Shown: positions 1-9,150, counted from the stretch's first letter. The stretch: DNA of 64,000 nucleotides from Callipepla californica brunnescens (GCA_023055505.1 JALIRH010000006.1:24215105-24279104); one strand, 5' to 3'. Made by a program: numbers and translations. Notes: a model not told the origin generated them from the letters alone.

Positions 1-258
1 CTGGTGCTGTGTTCTCTGACCTCAAGCTACACTTTTAGAGCTAAGAGCCATTCGTTTTAAAATATCAGAGATTTATTCAAAGTGCCAAAAGAAATTTAAA
101 TTGACAGGAAATTATACATGGCCAGTAGTGTTTTGGCTGGAGCTAAAATAAGACTTTCAGGCCTCAGAAGTAATGAGTCCATTGAGTTTTGAGTTTTCTT
201 TGATTGCCAGTTTTGAATATCTGAAAGATTATATACATTTTAAATATTCCTGAAAGAA

Positions 259-283
259 GGGGGGGGGGGAAGGGGGGAAAGGG
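259..283 (+). repeat. G-run cluster (possible G-quadruplex)
   Basis: An 11-base G run is followed by a 6-base and a 3-base G run with A-only spacers. This is enough G for a four-tract quadruplex on the plus strand, which is the non-transcript strand of ETV1. The nascent ETV1 RNA would be C-rich here. Function is unknown. Confidence 0.5.
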
Positions 284-2649
284 CCAGTTTGCCTTTGGGT
301 TTTACTGTTTCTCTTCTTTTCCTTTTTTTTTTTTTTTTTCCAGAGGAACAACTGTTTCTAACAAAGGAGCATTCAGAAGGCAGCACAGAGACAAATTTCA
401 AGATGATAAAAGAAAATTATTTCCCATAAGCACTGGATTTGACGCTGAAATAACCCCAAACCCTGTTTACATAAGTGAGATGCTCTAATAAACTTAAATG
501 CAGTTCAAAACTAGCTCCAGATCTCAAAATTCTTCCTTATGTGAATAATCCCTAGGAATATGAAAATGGGTTTTCAGAATCTGTTCTTTATTTGGTGATA
601 TACTTGAAATGAGGGAAAAAAAAGCTTCTAAGGAACACTCTCATTTAACATTGTGCTACATCTCTCATAGCTTGCACACTCCACTACATAGGCCTTTGAA
701 AATCATTATTTTGAATAAAAGGAATTTACTTTTCCAGCAAACAAGAAAAAACTTCTGTTTATTACCATACAGACTTTCAGACTTGTAGATTTCTGGTGGT
801 TTTATTTGTTTTGGATTTCTTATTAAAAGAAAACACACACACCCATCCAATTTTCCCTAATCTCACTTTTCCCCGTTTTTGTCCACAAATACTAGAGAGT
901 TATGAGTTTATGAAAGTCAAATCTGTTGGACTACTGGAATCTAAATAAGAAGCTATCCTCTGAATTACAAATCCCCAAATGAAAATCTTTTCACTGCTTT
1001 TTACAGTATGCTCAATTAGATAGATCTCTGCTAGGATGGCATTAAGGCATCCCTTCTTGAGTATTTTTTGCTCCTAGAAAAACATGGATAGTTCCCAAAT
1101 ATGGCTGTGTAGTATTTGCTGGCTAAATTGTACAACTTTCAGCCAGAAAGCAAGATAGTCAGAGTAAACCGCTACACAACTTCACTGATTTAAATGAAAC
1201 TAGAGAAATATTTGATAACTTTCTTTTATTAAAAGTGACCCTTTGAGAACTAGAAACTACTCATTTTCATACCTCCTAATTTAAGGAGTAAACCAGAAGT
1301 CAGCACAAGATTAGGCATCACCACAACACTGGTGCATCCTCCACTATAGGAGATCAGAGGGCAGAAACTCCTCTCCTAAAGTTTAGCTCAAATGTGGATA
1401 TTAATTATTTGAGAGAAATAACTCATTTTCCGATACCAAGAACCAGTGCTTAAATCCTGGTAGCCGGCAGTAGCTATCTACTCACTCCAGCTAAGCTGCG
1501 GTAGAGGCATGAGCCCGTTACCTGTAGCTATTAGTATTTCAAACCACTTACTGTTCATTTAGGTCTTTTGTATTTTTTCAAGCCACACAACGTTTTGGGT
1601 TTTTTTTTTTGTTGTTTTTTTTCCTGGTTTTTTTTTTTTTTTTTTCAGTTTATTACCATCTGAGGAATGGATTATCCACCACTTTAGGAAGCATATCTAG
1701 TGAATATATTTCTTATTTGTCTTTGCTTGGGATGCTTTTTACATATCTCTAACACAGTGTAGGAGGAACTTGTATCTGAAAGAATAATTTTTAATAAAAA
1801 ATTTGTTTCTTGGTTAATCTATTATTCACCCAAAAGCAAATGCTTTCACCACGCAATGGTAGCTTTCACTCACTAAGAATTTTATTTCTCTCTTCTTTTT
1901 GTTCCAGAATCAGAACAGCCACCACGATGTGATAACATTAGATTAATATTTCAACAATTTTTTTCAAGTCACTGAACAATTGCTATCTGCCAAACCCAAT
2001 CTAATTCCAAATATACGAAATCAATAAAGTCATCTACTAATTTTATCATGACAAAATGTTGCCATCATGTTATTTAAATATAAAACTAAAGATAATAGCT
2101 AAATAATATTTGTCTTGGTTAGCAACAGGCAATGTTAACTATTTCCTTTCAAGTTTGAAGGTTGAAGCAATTATTAAAGGCTTCCAACTTTACATTTCTG
2201 GCATCAGAAATCATTTACTGTCTATTTTCAGTCCTGCGTAACAACTGACATGAAGAAATCTCATTTAGAGTACGTTTTAAATCAAAATAATTTAGATTCT
2301 TACTTGCACATTTAATACTACATAGTAAAACGCAAAACTCGCTTCCATAAAGATCTAGGCAGCTAGTGGAATACATTTCTTAGTTTTCTGCAAGTAGCAT
2401 TCAGGTTGTTAATTATAGAGTAATAAAATATTAAAGAGGTTACTAGATTGTTTACATTTTGCATTAATTCTTTAATACATGAGAACCTTCACCACTTGCA
2501 GTAAGAGAGGAATACATTTCTGTTGTGTTTACTTGTTTGCTACCAACTTTTCACAGATTATAGTAGCTGTAAATACAAGTGACACTAACTGATCTCCAGG
2601 CTAAATTATGCGTTACAGTACACGTAGCTTTAAGAAAAAATAAAACAAG

Positions 2650-2652
<3 letters not shown>

Positions 2653-2681
<29 letters not shown>
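2653..2681. repeat. Poly-A tract (A29)
   Basis: An uninterrupted run of 29 A in the ETV1 intron. No recognisable retroelement body flanks it, so it is called a simple repeat rather than a retroposon tail. Confidence 0.9.
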
Positions 2682-2683
<2 letters not shown>

Positions 2684-4899
2684 CAAAAGAAGAAAACCAG
2701 CAAGCATTCTTTGTATTTAATAAAATCCAACTCATTTTCTTCCCCTAACTAATAAGTAGATGTTTGACCTGGTTACTCCCCAGTGGGGATCTGAACTCGT
2801 GGGAGAAACCTGGTCAGCTGCCACTGCTTTTCTTAAAAAGGGTCAAGATGTTTTAAAATTTCATGGTCATTTCCCTGGCTCCACAGCATTATGAAGAGAA
2901 ATATGTAAACATTACTGACTCTGCCAAATTGGCAGACTTCTGCCTATGAAGGTCCAGAAGAACATAAATGGACACATCTAGCAAGGGGTAAACAAGGCTG
3001 ACTTCAAAATTGGTTTCCTGGCTAAGTTCACCCATGTAGACATTTAAGCACAGCCACAATATTCTCAAACACCAGTATGTTATAAAGACTATCAAAACTA
3101 GTTGGTTGGCTATCTTATGTGTCTGTGTGTTTGTTTGTTTTACAATAAAATGTTATGCTCGAGTTAGTAAACCAATATTTGATTTTCCGATCTTGACTTT
3201 TTGGGATTTTAGCTTACCTTTTAGGAAGGCTGTGCAAAGTTTTACGAAAGAGATAAAAACATGGAGTGGCCTTAAAAGTACAGATTTTACAGACTTTAAG
3301 AAAAGTCAGCTATATTTAGTTTAAATATGTTTTCAAAAAATACAGTTATAAAATTTTACACAATAATGCTGCTATATGAAAACACATCCTTTTTCTGTTT
3401 TGTTTTGTTTTTTTTCATTTTCAAATACTTACCAGACGATGCTATCTGAACTTACAAAGGTTCCTTCACCTAGCTGACATAGATCTAGACACCTTTCTCT
3501 CTCAAATCCTATCTAAATTTATTAAGTGAAGTAGACTCAAGTAAAGGGATAATAAAAGAAAAAAAAAGGCTTTGAAACAATTCATTCTAGTCTGAAGTAG
3601 GTAATGCCTGTGGAATAAAAACTGCCATTACGGTAATTTATGTACCTATAGAAATGATTAAATCAATTTTAAATTCTATATTATTTTTCAAACTTACATT
3701 ATTATCTACATACGCATTATGAATCTGCCTGTATTTTTCTGACTTATGATCACAGAAATCCAAACATTTTCAGAAACAAAAATGTTCATCCCAGTAAGAA
3801 AACAAGCTGAAAGTTCTCATCTCCATCAAAAAATAATACCTTCTGAATAGCATTTTAACATACTTCAGGCTAATTAAAATGAATGAGCTGATATAAAATA
3901 AAGAGAGCCTTAGTAAAATTACCACAGAGACAGCTACAGTTGTAGCTGATCATTATACTAGAAAAAACTGTCTTCTTGTAGAACATTCTGTTTTCAATGA
4001 TTGGAAAAGAATCTTACAAATTCATAAAAATATAACCTCTGTTCCATGAATTTAAAAAGCAGTTTTTAATTACATACCAAATAGCTACCACGCTAAAAAT
4101 AATGCTAGGAGAAGAAAACAGCAGCAAAATAAACAGTACCCAACACCTTATTTGCAGGTTAAGAACTTGACTAACTACACAGAAAGCTGTCAAAAGAAAA
4201 CAGTTTGAAACCAAGTAGTCACCAGCAACATATCCTTCTTTCTATGAAAAGCAGCAGCAAGCAGCTCACCCCAACGTCTCTCCCTTCCAAAGAATCTGAG
4301 CATCTATTCTATAAACAACTGCGCACAGCCCAGTGCATAATGAAAATTAAACATATTGGAATATCCATATCCATTTAGATCAGGATAAATTTGGAAAAAT
4401 GGTGTTAGTTTGCATCAAAATCAGATTTCAGAAGTTTACATTAAAATTTCATCCAGTCATATTAAGAAGAGAAAATGCATAAAAACCTTTATGCTCAAAA
4501 TAAATAGTATTGTAAATACAAAGGGAAAAAAAATCAGGAAGCATTGCAGAAGAGAACAAATGCACTTTATAAGAAGAAAGCCCCCGTGCTTTCTGTTAAA
4601 GTTCTCTTACAGCAGCAGATCATCTTTTCTCCTTGGTAAATTAATCTCTCAACAGCTACTCTAAATTCAGATTTCCAAATTATTGTTTTTAAGCTTTCTC
4701 TCTTCAGCAGAATGTGCTCTGAAAGATTATTCAAAATACTTAACAGCAGAAACAGGTGCAAAAAAGACCGATGTCAGTTTTCTAATCACCCAATACACAA
4801 TCTCATAACTACAAATCAGAAGAAAAATAGCATGCAGAATATTTAAAGGCATCAGAAAAAAAAGCAAGAAATAATACTTTTTAAGTATTCCATACACAC

Positions 4900-4960
4900 C
4901 TAATGTTCTGTGTTGGGAACAAGGTGGAAAGAAGACACTTGCACTTAAATCTTGAAGCAT
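4900..4960 (-). CDS. ETV1: ETV1 alternative first coding exon (short isoform without activation domain)
   Basis: An ATG at 4960-4958 opens 20 codons (starting M-L-Q-D-L-S-A-S-V-F-F and ending Q-H-R-T-L) plus one base. It ends at a donor reading TTAG|gtgtgt with the exon end at 4900. The leftover single G is the same phase as the end of the common exon at 5428, so this exon can replace the first 60 residues and splice into the next ETV1 exon. An in-frame TAG at 4987-4985 closes the frame upstream, and G is at -3. From memory, the peptide matches the alternative N-terminus described for human ETV1 (the dETV1 type), which starts between the same two exons. The product would lack the acidic transactivation helix but keep the ETS domain, which lies outside the window. 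The transcription start is not determined. Confidence 0.8.
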
Positions 4961-5093
4961 CCCGTCCCGATGAACCCAGAGAAACTAATTTCTGCCATCA
5001 GAAAGTACTCCACCAGAACACCAAATAATTATATGTGCTGCTCTAAAGGAAACAGCAAGCCCAGTTCTGGCTGTACGTAGTCTCTCGAGGTAC

Positions 5094-5104
5094 AATAATA
5101 TAAA
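5094..5104 (-). promoter_or_regulatory. Candidate TATA-like element for the intronic ETV1 promoter
   Basis: The minus strand reads TTTATATTATT about 135 bp upstream of the alternative ATG at 4960. A start about 30 bp downstream would leave a leader of roughly 100 nt. The spacing is plausible, but the surrounding DNA is AT-rich, so chance is a real alternative. No CpG enrichment is seen. Confidence 0.25.
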
Positions 5105-5427
5105 CCTGATCAATTGCAATTAAAATCTGAACAGAGGCTTAGAACTTGAAGTCTTGGTGCATTAGTTCTTGCCAAAAGCAGATGTGATTGTGAGCTGGAA
5201 GCAATTTCTCCTGGTAATTTGTGATGACACTGGGTAGAGCAGCCCCAGAGTCCCCAAAGACAAACTCATCAGAGGCTCTAATGTATGCATGACACATGAG
5301 GTGGCTCTTTTAGAGCTCAATTAATTGGGCTGAACATTAAGACAGCAAGTTCAGGAGTTTTTTTTTTTTTTTCCTTCTTCCCTTCAGAGTTGTTTTTCCT
5401 CTTTTTACAAGCAGTTTTTTCCCTTAC

Positions 5428-5475
5428 CTTCTGCAAGCCATGTCTCCTGTAATTGGCTCAGATCTTGAAAGAGTT
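5428..5475 (-). CDS. ETV1: ETV1 coding exon 3 (core of the acidic activation domain)
   Basis: The exon is 48 bp, with acceptor tttttgcag| before 5475 and donor GAAG|gtaagg after 5428. It completes codon 45 and encodes E-L-F-Q-D-L-S-Q-L-Q-E-T-W-L-A-E (residues 45-60), then one base of the next codon. This is the near-invariant amphipathic acidic helix of the ETV1/ETV4/ETV5 group, which contacts coactivators such as Mediator. The FxxL and ETWL pattern is intact. Splicing from the exon at 7206 keeps the frame (phase 1 to phase 1). The sequence is as conserved as expected for PEA3 factors, so the assignment is firm. Confidence 0.95.
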
Positions 5476-7205
5476 CTGCAAAAAGATGAAGACAGGGATA
5501 AAAGCCTCATACCTTTAATCTCTTCCTAAGATTAAAATATACTCAAAAATATCTTTTTCCAGAAGAACAGCATATGTGAATTCTATTTTGGTAGTCAAAC
5601 ACATAGACAAAGATATTTTCAGGTTGCAGTTAATGATTTTTCTACACCTCTGTAATACTTACTGTATTATTTTAGCAGTTCTTGAAATAATAACCAGAAT
5701 ATTAACCAAGTTCTACAGTGCAGCAGGCTTATTCAGCAACACACAGAGATGTTAAAACTGCTAGTCTTTCTAATACAGGTGAACTATTTCTACTTATATG
5801 ACCCCAGGCCTCCTCCTGCAATATCTGCCCGGATAAAGCTCTCTTGGAATTCAGCACAAGTTCTCCCTGCCCAAAGTCTGAATATTTTTATTAGCAGGGT
5901 TGTAACTATCATATAAAAATTTTGAAGCAAAAATCCGAGGTGCTGCACCAGCAAACAGACATGGAAAACCTTTCTGCACTTCCCCTTATGTTTTACTTTG
6001 CATGACAAGAGAATCAACACTATTTCCTGCATACTGTACTTACTGTACTTCTTTAAAGTGAAACCACTTTCTCCAAAGACTGAATTTTGCAAAAGAAAAA
6101 CCTTTTTGCAGCTCACTAAATAGGTTACTTATAAGGGTGCAAACAAGAGCAGCATTCAGATCATCTGCAAAGCTCCGAAACGCAGTTATGAAAATTCTGT
6201 TTACGGACAACTAAGTAGGATATTTGAACTGACAAATGGTTTATTTTTAATTTACTGTATTTTGAGAGTGGCTTCCTCTTTTACGAATGCTGACAGATAA
6301 CTATTTACATACACTTAAAATGACAGAGGCTATTCATTTTTCCTCTCGACTGATACCTCACGTAAGGAAATCTTTTAACTGAAAATCAGAAAGTTGTTTG
6401 CTTTCCAATTTCCAGTAAAAAAAAACTTTTCCAAGCAAGTAAGTAGGGTTTTTAAAAGCATCTCAGTGTGTCCTCACCCTGCCTCAACTTATACAGGGGT
6501 ATTGTTAGCCCCTGTATGCTCACTATATGCCTGTCATACTCACAGGGGTGTAAGAGAGCATGTCTACTGACCTTGTAACCTAGAGACGTGATAACCAGAC
6601 TAAAGATCTCAAGCCCTGGTTAAGGAGTGGCTACTGATTGGTACGAGTTACAAAACTTCGGCCCTTCCAAACATCTTCTGTCCTAGTCTTCCATAACAGA
6701 ACTTTCCAGGGTTTTTAACCCTATCAGTGTCATACTGGCACAACAGCAACAGCTCTGCCACAAGGCAAGAGTGAAAACTGGGCATCTCCACACTGGCATT
6801 TTTGCTCCTACCCTCACCAGTGAGCGTACACCAGTGGAAAGGACTGGTGGAACGTGGAAAGCTCTGAGTCTCGTGAGGTCTGAAGGAGATAAAACCAAGT
6901 GCACTCTGTCCAAGGCTTGTGTCAGATGCTGCAAAGGCTTGGCCTCAGTGCACGACACTCATGTGCCGCATGCGCAGCAATACCTAAAATGCAACAGGGT
7001 AAGTCAAGGAAGAAATATCAACTTTATCAGTTTATTGCCTTTGCCAGTTTGTTTTGCAACAGTAAATGCAATTTTCTTGTCTTGTTTATTCAGATTGATC
7101 TAGATAAATATATTTCCAAAATAAATAAATAAAGAGCTCTCAAAAAGCTTCCCTGCATTAGTAAGTAAGGGGGGTTGGGGGGTGGGAAGAAGAACAAGCC
7201 CTCAC
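5476..7205 (-). other. ETV1: ETV1 intron 2
   Basis: This intron of 1730 bp separates the 88-bp and 48-bp coding exons. It contains a perfect hairpin at 6491-6517 and a G-rich stretch (about 7169-7187) beside the upstream donor. Open frames on both strands around 6680-7130 have no conserved domain. On the plus strand an isolated consensus-like donor (CAGG|gtaagt near 7000) has no evident partner. Confidence 0.85.
6491..6517. other. Perfect inverted repeat in ETV1 intron 2
   Basis: The 9-base arms atacagggg (6491-6499) and cccctgtat (6509-6517) flank a 9-base loop. The stem is GC-containing and perfectly paired in an AT-rich intron. Its meaning is unknown and it is too short to be a microRNA precursor. 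Confidence 0.6.
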
Positions 7206-7293
7206 CTTCTGAATCATGAGCCAGGTCTCTGTTAATGAATTTTCTTTTCCTGACATTTGTCGGTCTCTCATTACAGTTTCTCCCACGCGGATT
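7206..7293 (-). CDS. ETV1: ETV1 coding exon 2
   Basis: The exon is 88 bp with acceptor tttatag| before 7293 and donor GAAG|gtgagg after 7206. It encodes residues 16-44 plus one base: N-P-R-G-R-N-C-N-E-R-P-T-N-V, then the basic R-K-R-K-F-I-N-R run, then D-L-A-H-D-S-E, which begins the acidic activation domain. It follows the ATG exon in phase 0 and leaves phase 1 for the 48-bp exon. Compared with the mammalian protein as I remember it, residues 16-17 (S-Q in mammals) and 25 (K in mammals) differ. All three sites lie before the basic run. A different open frame also crosses this exon, but only the chosen frame matches ETV1. Confidence 0.95.
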
Positions 7294-8044
7294 CTATAAA
7301 CAGGAAAGATCAGTCACTTTAGAAATCTGAGGGTTTTTTTTTTTCTTCATTTAATCAAGAATACTCAAAGCCAGCATGAATTCTTTACATTTTCAAACAA
7401 GGAAATGATCATCTTACAGCCTCAAGCTTCTAGCAGAAGATACTGCTGAGTACCTAACATCCTCGTAAAGATTCCTGTGTCTAAATGCAACACATTTCTA
7501 GCTATCCATGCAGATTTCTATTTGTGCAGATAAATACATAAGCAACACAATACTAACCATGTATTTTTAGCATCTGAAGTACACAGATTTACACAATAGC
7601 ATACAGATCCTCTCTGCAGAAAATATGCAGAAGAATCCAAATACTAGATGATAACAGACTGCTCTGTCTTTCCCTACTGTGTCACTTACAAAATTGTTTG
7701 CAAAGTCCTGAAAGCAAAGTAAAAAAAAATTAAGGTCTGCCTCAATTTCATTCTTCTGAGTGCTGGATGCAAACACAGCCAGAAACTTTGGGTGCAGTTG
7801 CTCCTCTTGCCTTTCTGATTCACTGATTACATTCAGGATTTTTGAATCATCCCTAAACTGTCTTTAAAGAACATTATGCTTTATTGAAATAACAGGAAGA
7901 TAAGCTTGTCTCGCAGGCACAGCTCTCAGATGAAGAGTCGCCCCTACAGTGGCAACAAAGCTGATACTCTCTGCCTGCACAACTCCCCCACAGAAACAAG
8001 TCGGAGTCAAGTTTATAAACACCAACTTCAAGCTGATCACTCAC
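7294..8044 (-). other. ETV1: ETV1 intron 1 (between the ATG exon and coding exon 2)
   Basis: A 751-bp intron bounded by AAT|gtgagt at 8045/8044 and tttatag| at 7294/7293. Apart from a short T-run near the acceptor side, nothing notable is seen. Open frames that cross the donor are read-through shadows. Confidence 0.85.
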
Positions 8045-8089
8045 ATTGGTGACCATGTAAGGCACTTGCTGGTCATAAAATCCATCCAT
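8045..8089 (-). CDS. ETV1: ETV1 start-codon exon (N-terminus)
   Basis: The ATG at 8089-8087 has A at -3 and G at +4, a strong initiation context. The 15 codons (M-D-G-F-Y-D-Q-Q-V-P-Y-M-V-T-N) are the canonical ETV1 N-terminus. The exon ends at AAT|gtgagt in phase 0. An in-frame TGA at 8176-8174 sits upstream, so 8089 is the first possible in-frame ATG. Together with the exons at 7206 and 5428 this gives 181 coding bases (60 codons plus one). ETV1 is a nuclear ETS-family activator acting downstream of FGF/ERK signalling. Its ETS DNA-binding domain lies outside the window. Confidence 0.95.
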
Positions 8090-8178
8090 CCTGTGGCTCT
8101 TCCACGAGTCTGAGCTTAGTATTTTATTTACTGGGCATTGGATCTGGAGATTTCCTCGGGATCTGGACTCCAATCAGC
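8090..8178 (-). other. ETV1: ETV1 5' untranslated part of the ATG exon
   Basis: The most likely acceptor is tattcccctccag| with the exon starting at 8178, which makes the exon 134 bp in total. A T25 tract on the transcript strand (8234-8210) lies a little further upstream. Two other AG dinucleotides within this stretch could serve as alternative acceptors, so the left boundary of the leader is less certain than the coding part. Confidence 0.6.
8124..8138 (-). promoter_or_regulatory. Short upstream ORF in the ETV1 leader
   Basis: An upstream ATG at 8138-8136 opens ATG-CCC-AGT-AAA-TAA, a four-codon frame ending 34 bases before the main ATG. A is at -3. If the leader starts at 8178, ribosomes meet this frame first. 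Short upstream frames usually lower translation of the main frame while allowing reinitiation. No regulatory effect can be shown from sequence. Confidence 0.5.
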
Positions 8179-8209
8179 CTGGAGGGGAATACAAGATGGC
8201 TTTTAGATT

Positions 8210-8234
8210 AAAAAAAAAAAAAAAAAAAAAAAAA
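8210..8234. repeat. Poly-A tract (T25 on the ETV1 transcript strand)
   Basis: A run of 25 A on the plus strand. On the minus strand it is a T-tract about 30 bp before the inferred acceptor of the ATG exon and may help as a polypyrimidine element. Confidence 0.85.
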
Positions 8235-8325
8235 GCAAACCATGAATGAACTGCTTGCATTTGCATAGCTAATTAACCTCAAAGAGTCCCATTCATAAAA
8301 ACAACCCTCCCCTCTCTGCCTTCAC

Positions 8326-8326
8326 C
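8326..8326 (-). other. Candidate 5' splice donor of an ETV1 leader exon
   Basis: The minus strand reads GCCCAG|gtgaag with the last exon base at 8326. Joined to the acceptor at 8178 it would remove a small intron of 147 bp containing the T25 tract. The donor is a good consensus match at the edge of the CpG island. A second strong donor, CTTCAG|gtgggt, ends at 8677. The two could define alternative leader exons. Confidence 0.45.
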
Positions 8327-8540
8327 TGGGCTACACGCTTTCTGCCAGGAAAACCCGGAGCAAAAGCACTTCGGGGCAGCAGCAGAGAGCCGGGCTGGAG
8401 GCACGGGGTTTATGTACGCTCCCGCCGGATCCCCCGGGCCATCAGCGCAAGTGGCAGCCCCGGCTGGGGCCGTGTGCTCGGCTGTAATGGCGATCGGCAC
8501 CTCACGGCAGCGGCGGCAGCGCCCGGCGGCAGCGGCCACG

Positions 8541-8574
8541 CACACACACACACACACTCACACACACACACACA
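8541..8574. repeat. Interrupted (CA)n microsatellite inside the CpG island
   Basis: Seventeen dinucleotide units with a single CT interruption near the middle. On the ETV1 strand it is (TG)n and would lie in or next to the leader. A second, shorter CA run is at 9213-9224. Confidence 0.9.
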
Positions 8575-8702
8575 GCACGCACCCCGCCGCCTTCTCCTCG
8601 GGGGATCGCTCCGGCCACCCTCCGCCACCACGCAATCCTCCGGCCGCGCCGGACCAAAGTTGCGGGGAAGACCCACCTGAAGGCCACGCGCGGCGATCGG
8701 CT

Positions 8703-8704
<2 letters not shown>

Positions 8705-8741
<37 letters not shown>
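8705..8741. repeat. Poly-A tract (T37 on the ETV1 strand) inside the CpG island
   Basis: A run of 37 A on the plus strand within DNA that is otherwise mostly G and C. On the minus strand it is followed at once by GCAG, so it resembles an acceptor, and a donor (CTTCAG|gtgggt) follows 27 bases later. It may equally be a simple length-variable tract or contain an assembly length error. Confidence 0.85.
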
Positions 8742-8743
<2 letters not shown>

Positions 8744-8884
8744 CCCTCCAAATTTAATAAAAACATTAATTATTCCCCGGCACTTCCCCCTCGGAAGCAG
8801 CGAGCGCCACTGACAGAGCTCAATCCCGTGGTTTTTCCTCTCCTCCTCCTCCAGGGGCCCCCGAGCCGCGCCGGCGGATCCCCG

Positions 8885-8895
8885 CCGCCCATTGG
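8885..8895 (-). promoter_or_regulatory. CCAAT box and adjoining GC box
   Basis: The minus strand reads CCAAT directly followed by GGGCGG. These are NF-Y and Sp1-type sites in the ETV1 orientation inside the CpG island, upstream of both donor candidates. Position and orientation agree with the core promoter of ETV1. No TATA box is seen at the matching distance. Confidence 0.5.
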
Positions 8896-9020
8896 CTCCC
8901 CGCGCCCCCCGCCGGATCGCCGGATCGCCGCCCGCCCGCCCGGCCCCGGCCCGCGCCCCCGGGCCGGCCCTGCCCCGCTGCCGGCGCGGAGGAGGAACCG
9001 CAGCCCGCGGCTGATCGGAC

Positions 9021-9045
9021 GGGGGTCGGGGGGTGGGGAGGGGGG
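9021..9045 (+). promoter_or_regulatory. G-quadruplex motif upstream of the ETV1 promoter
   Basis: Four G-runs of 5, 6, 4 and 6 bases are separated by loops of 2, 1 and 1 bases. Such short loops predict a very stable quadruplex. It is on the plus strand, the template strand for ETV1, about 125 bp upstream of the CCAAT box. Confidence 0.7.
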
Positions 9046-9150
9046 ATCGGCGATGAACGCGTAGCACGGTGCCGCCACACCGACCCGCCGATCCTGCTGC
9101 GGTTCTTACACCTCGAGTACGCCCTCCCCCCAAAATAAATAAGTAAATAT

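Larger units (their letters stand above)
1..4899 (-). other. ETV1: ETV1 intron (open at the left edge)
   Basis: This is intron sequence downstream of the alternative first exon and of the third common coding exon. I looked on the minus strand for the next PEA3-group exon (continuing A-Q-V-P-D-N-D-E) and did not find it, so it must lie left of position 1. The stretch is AT-rich and holds homopolymer tracts: G-runs at 259-283, T17 at 323-339 and A29 at 2653-2681. Short open frames here have no recognisable domain and no flanking splice signals. Confidence 0.75.
8330..9110 (-). promoter_or_regulatory. CpG island, ETV1 promoter region
   Basis: This is the only long CpG- and GC-rich block in the window. 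It starts beside the donor at 8326 and ends just before an AT-rich stretch at about 9130. The minus strand carries a CCAAT box directly followed by GGGCGG (8895-8885), which points to starts in roughly the 8800-8850 zone, but several starts are typical of such islands. Embedded in it are a CA/TG microsatellite (8541-8574), an A37/T37 tract (8705-8741) and a G-quadruplex motif (9021-9045). Long open frames on both strands here are by-products of GC content and homopolymers. Confidence 0.85.

Noticed and set aside
3432..3470. Donor-like CGTCTG|gtaagt on the minus strand in the ETV1 intron
   Set aside because: No ETV1-like coding sequence or convincing acceptor upstream, so it was treated as a cryptic site.
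4727..4899. Continuation of the alternative ETV1 frame past 4900
   Set aside because: After the donor the peptide becomes hydrophobic, unrelated to ETV1, and ends at a stop. This is intron read-through.
6683..7132. Overlapping frames and a donor-like CAGG|gtaagt on the plus strand in ETV1 intron 2
   Set aside because: No domain, no paired acceptor or promoter. Overlapping frames on both strands suggest chance.
7169..7187. G-rich stretch beside the exon 2 donor as a G-quadruplex
   Set aside because: Only three clear G-runs. A fourth requires splitting a run, so the motif is weak.
7874..8173. 99-codon minus-strand frame covering the ETV1 start
   Set aside because: It begins at a TTG just after an in-frame TGA and reads through the splice donor at 8045 into intron. 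Only the 15 codons 8089-8045 are coding.
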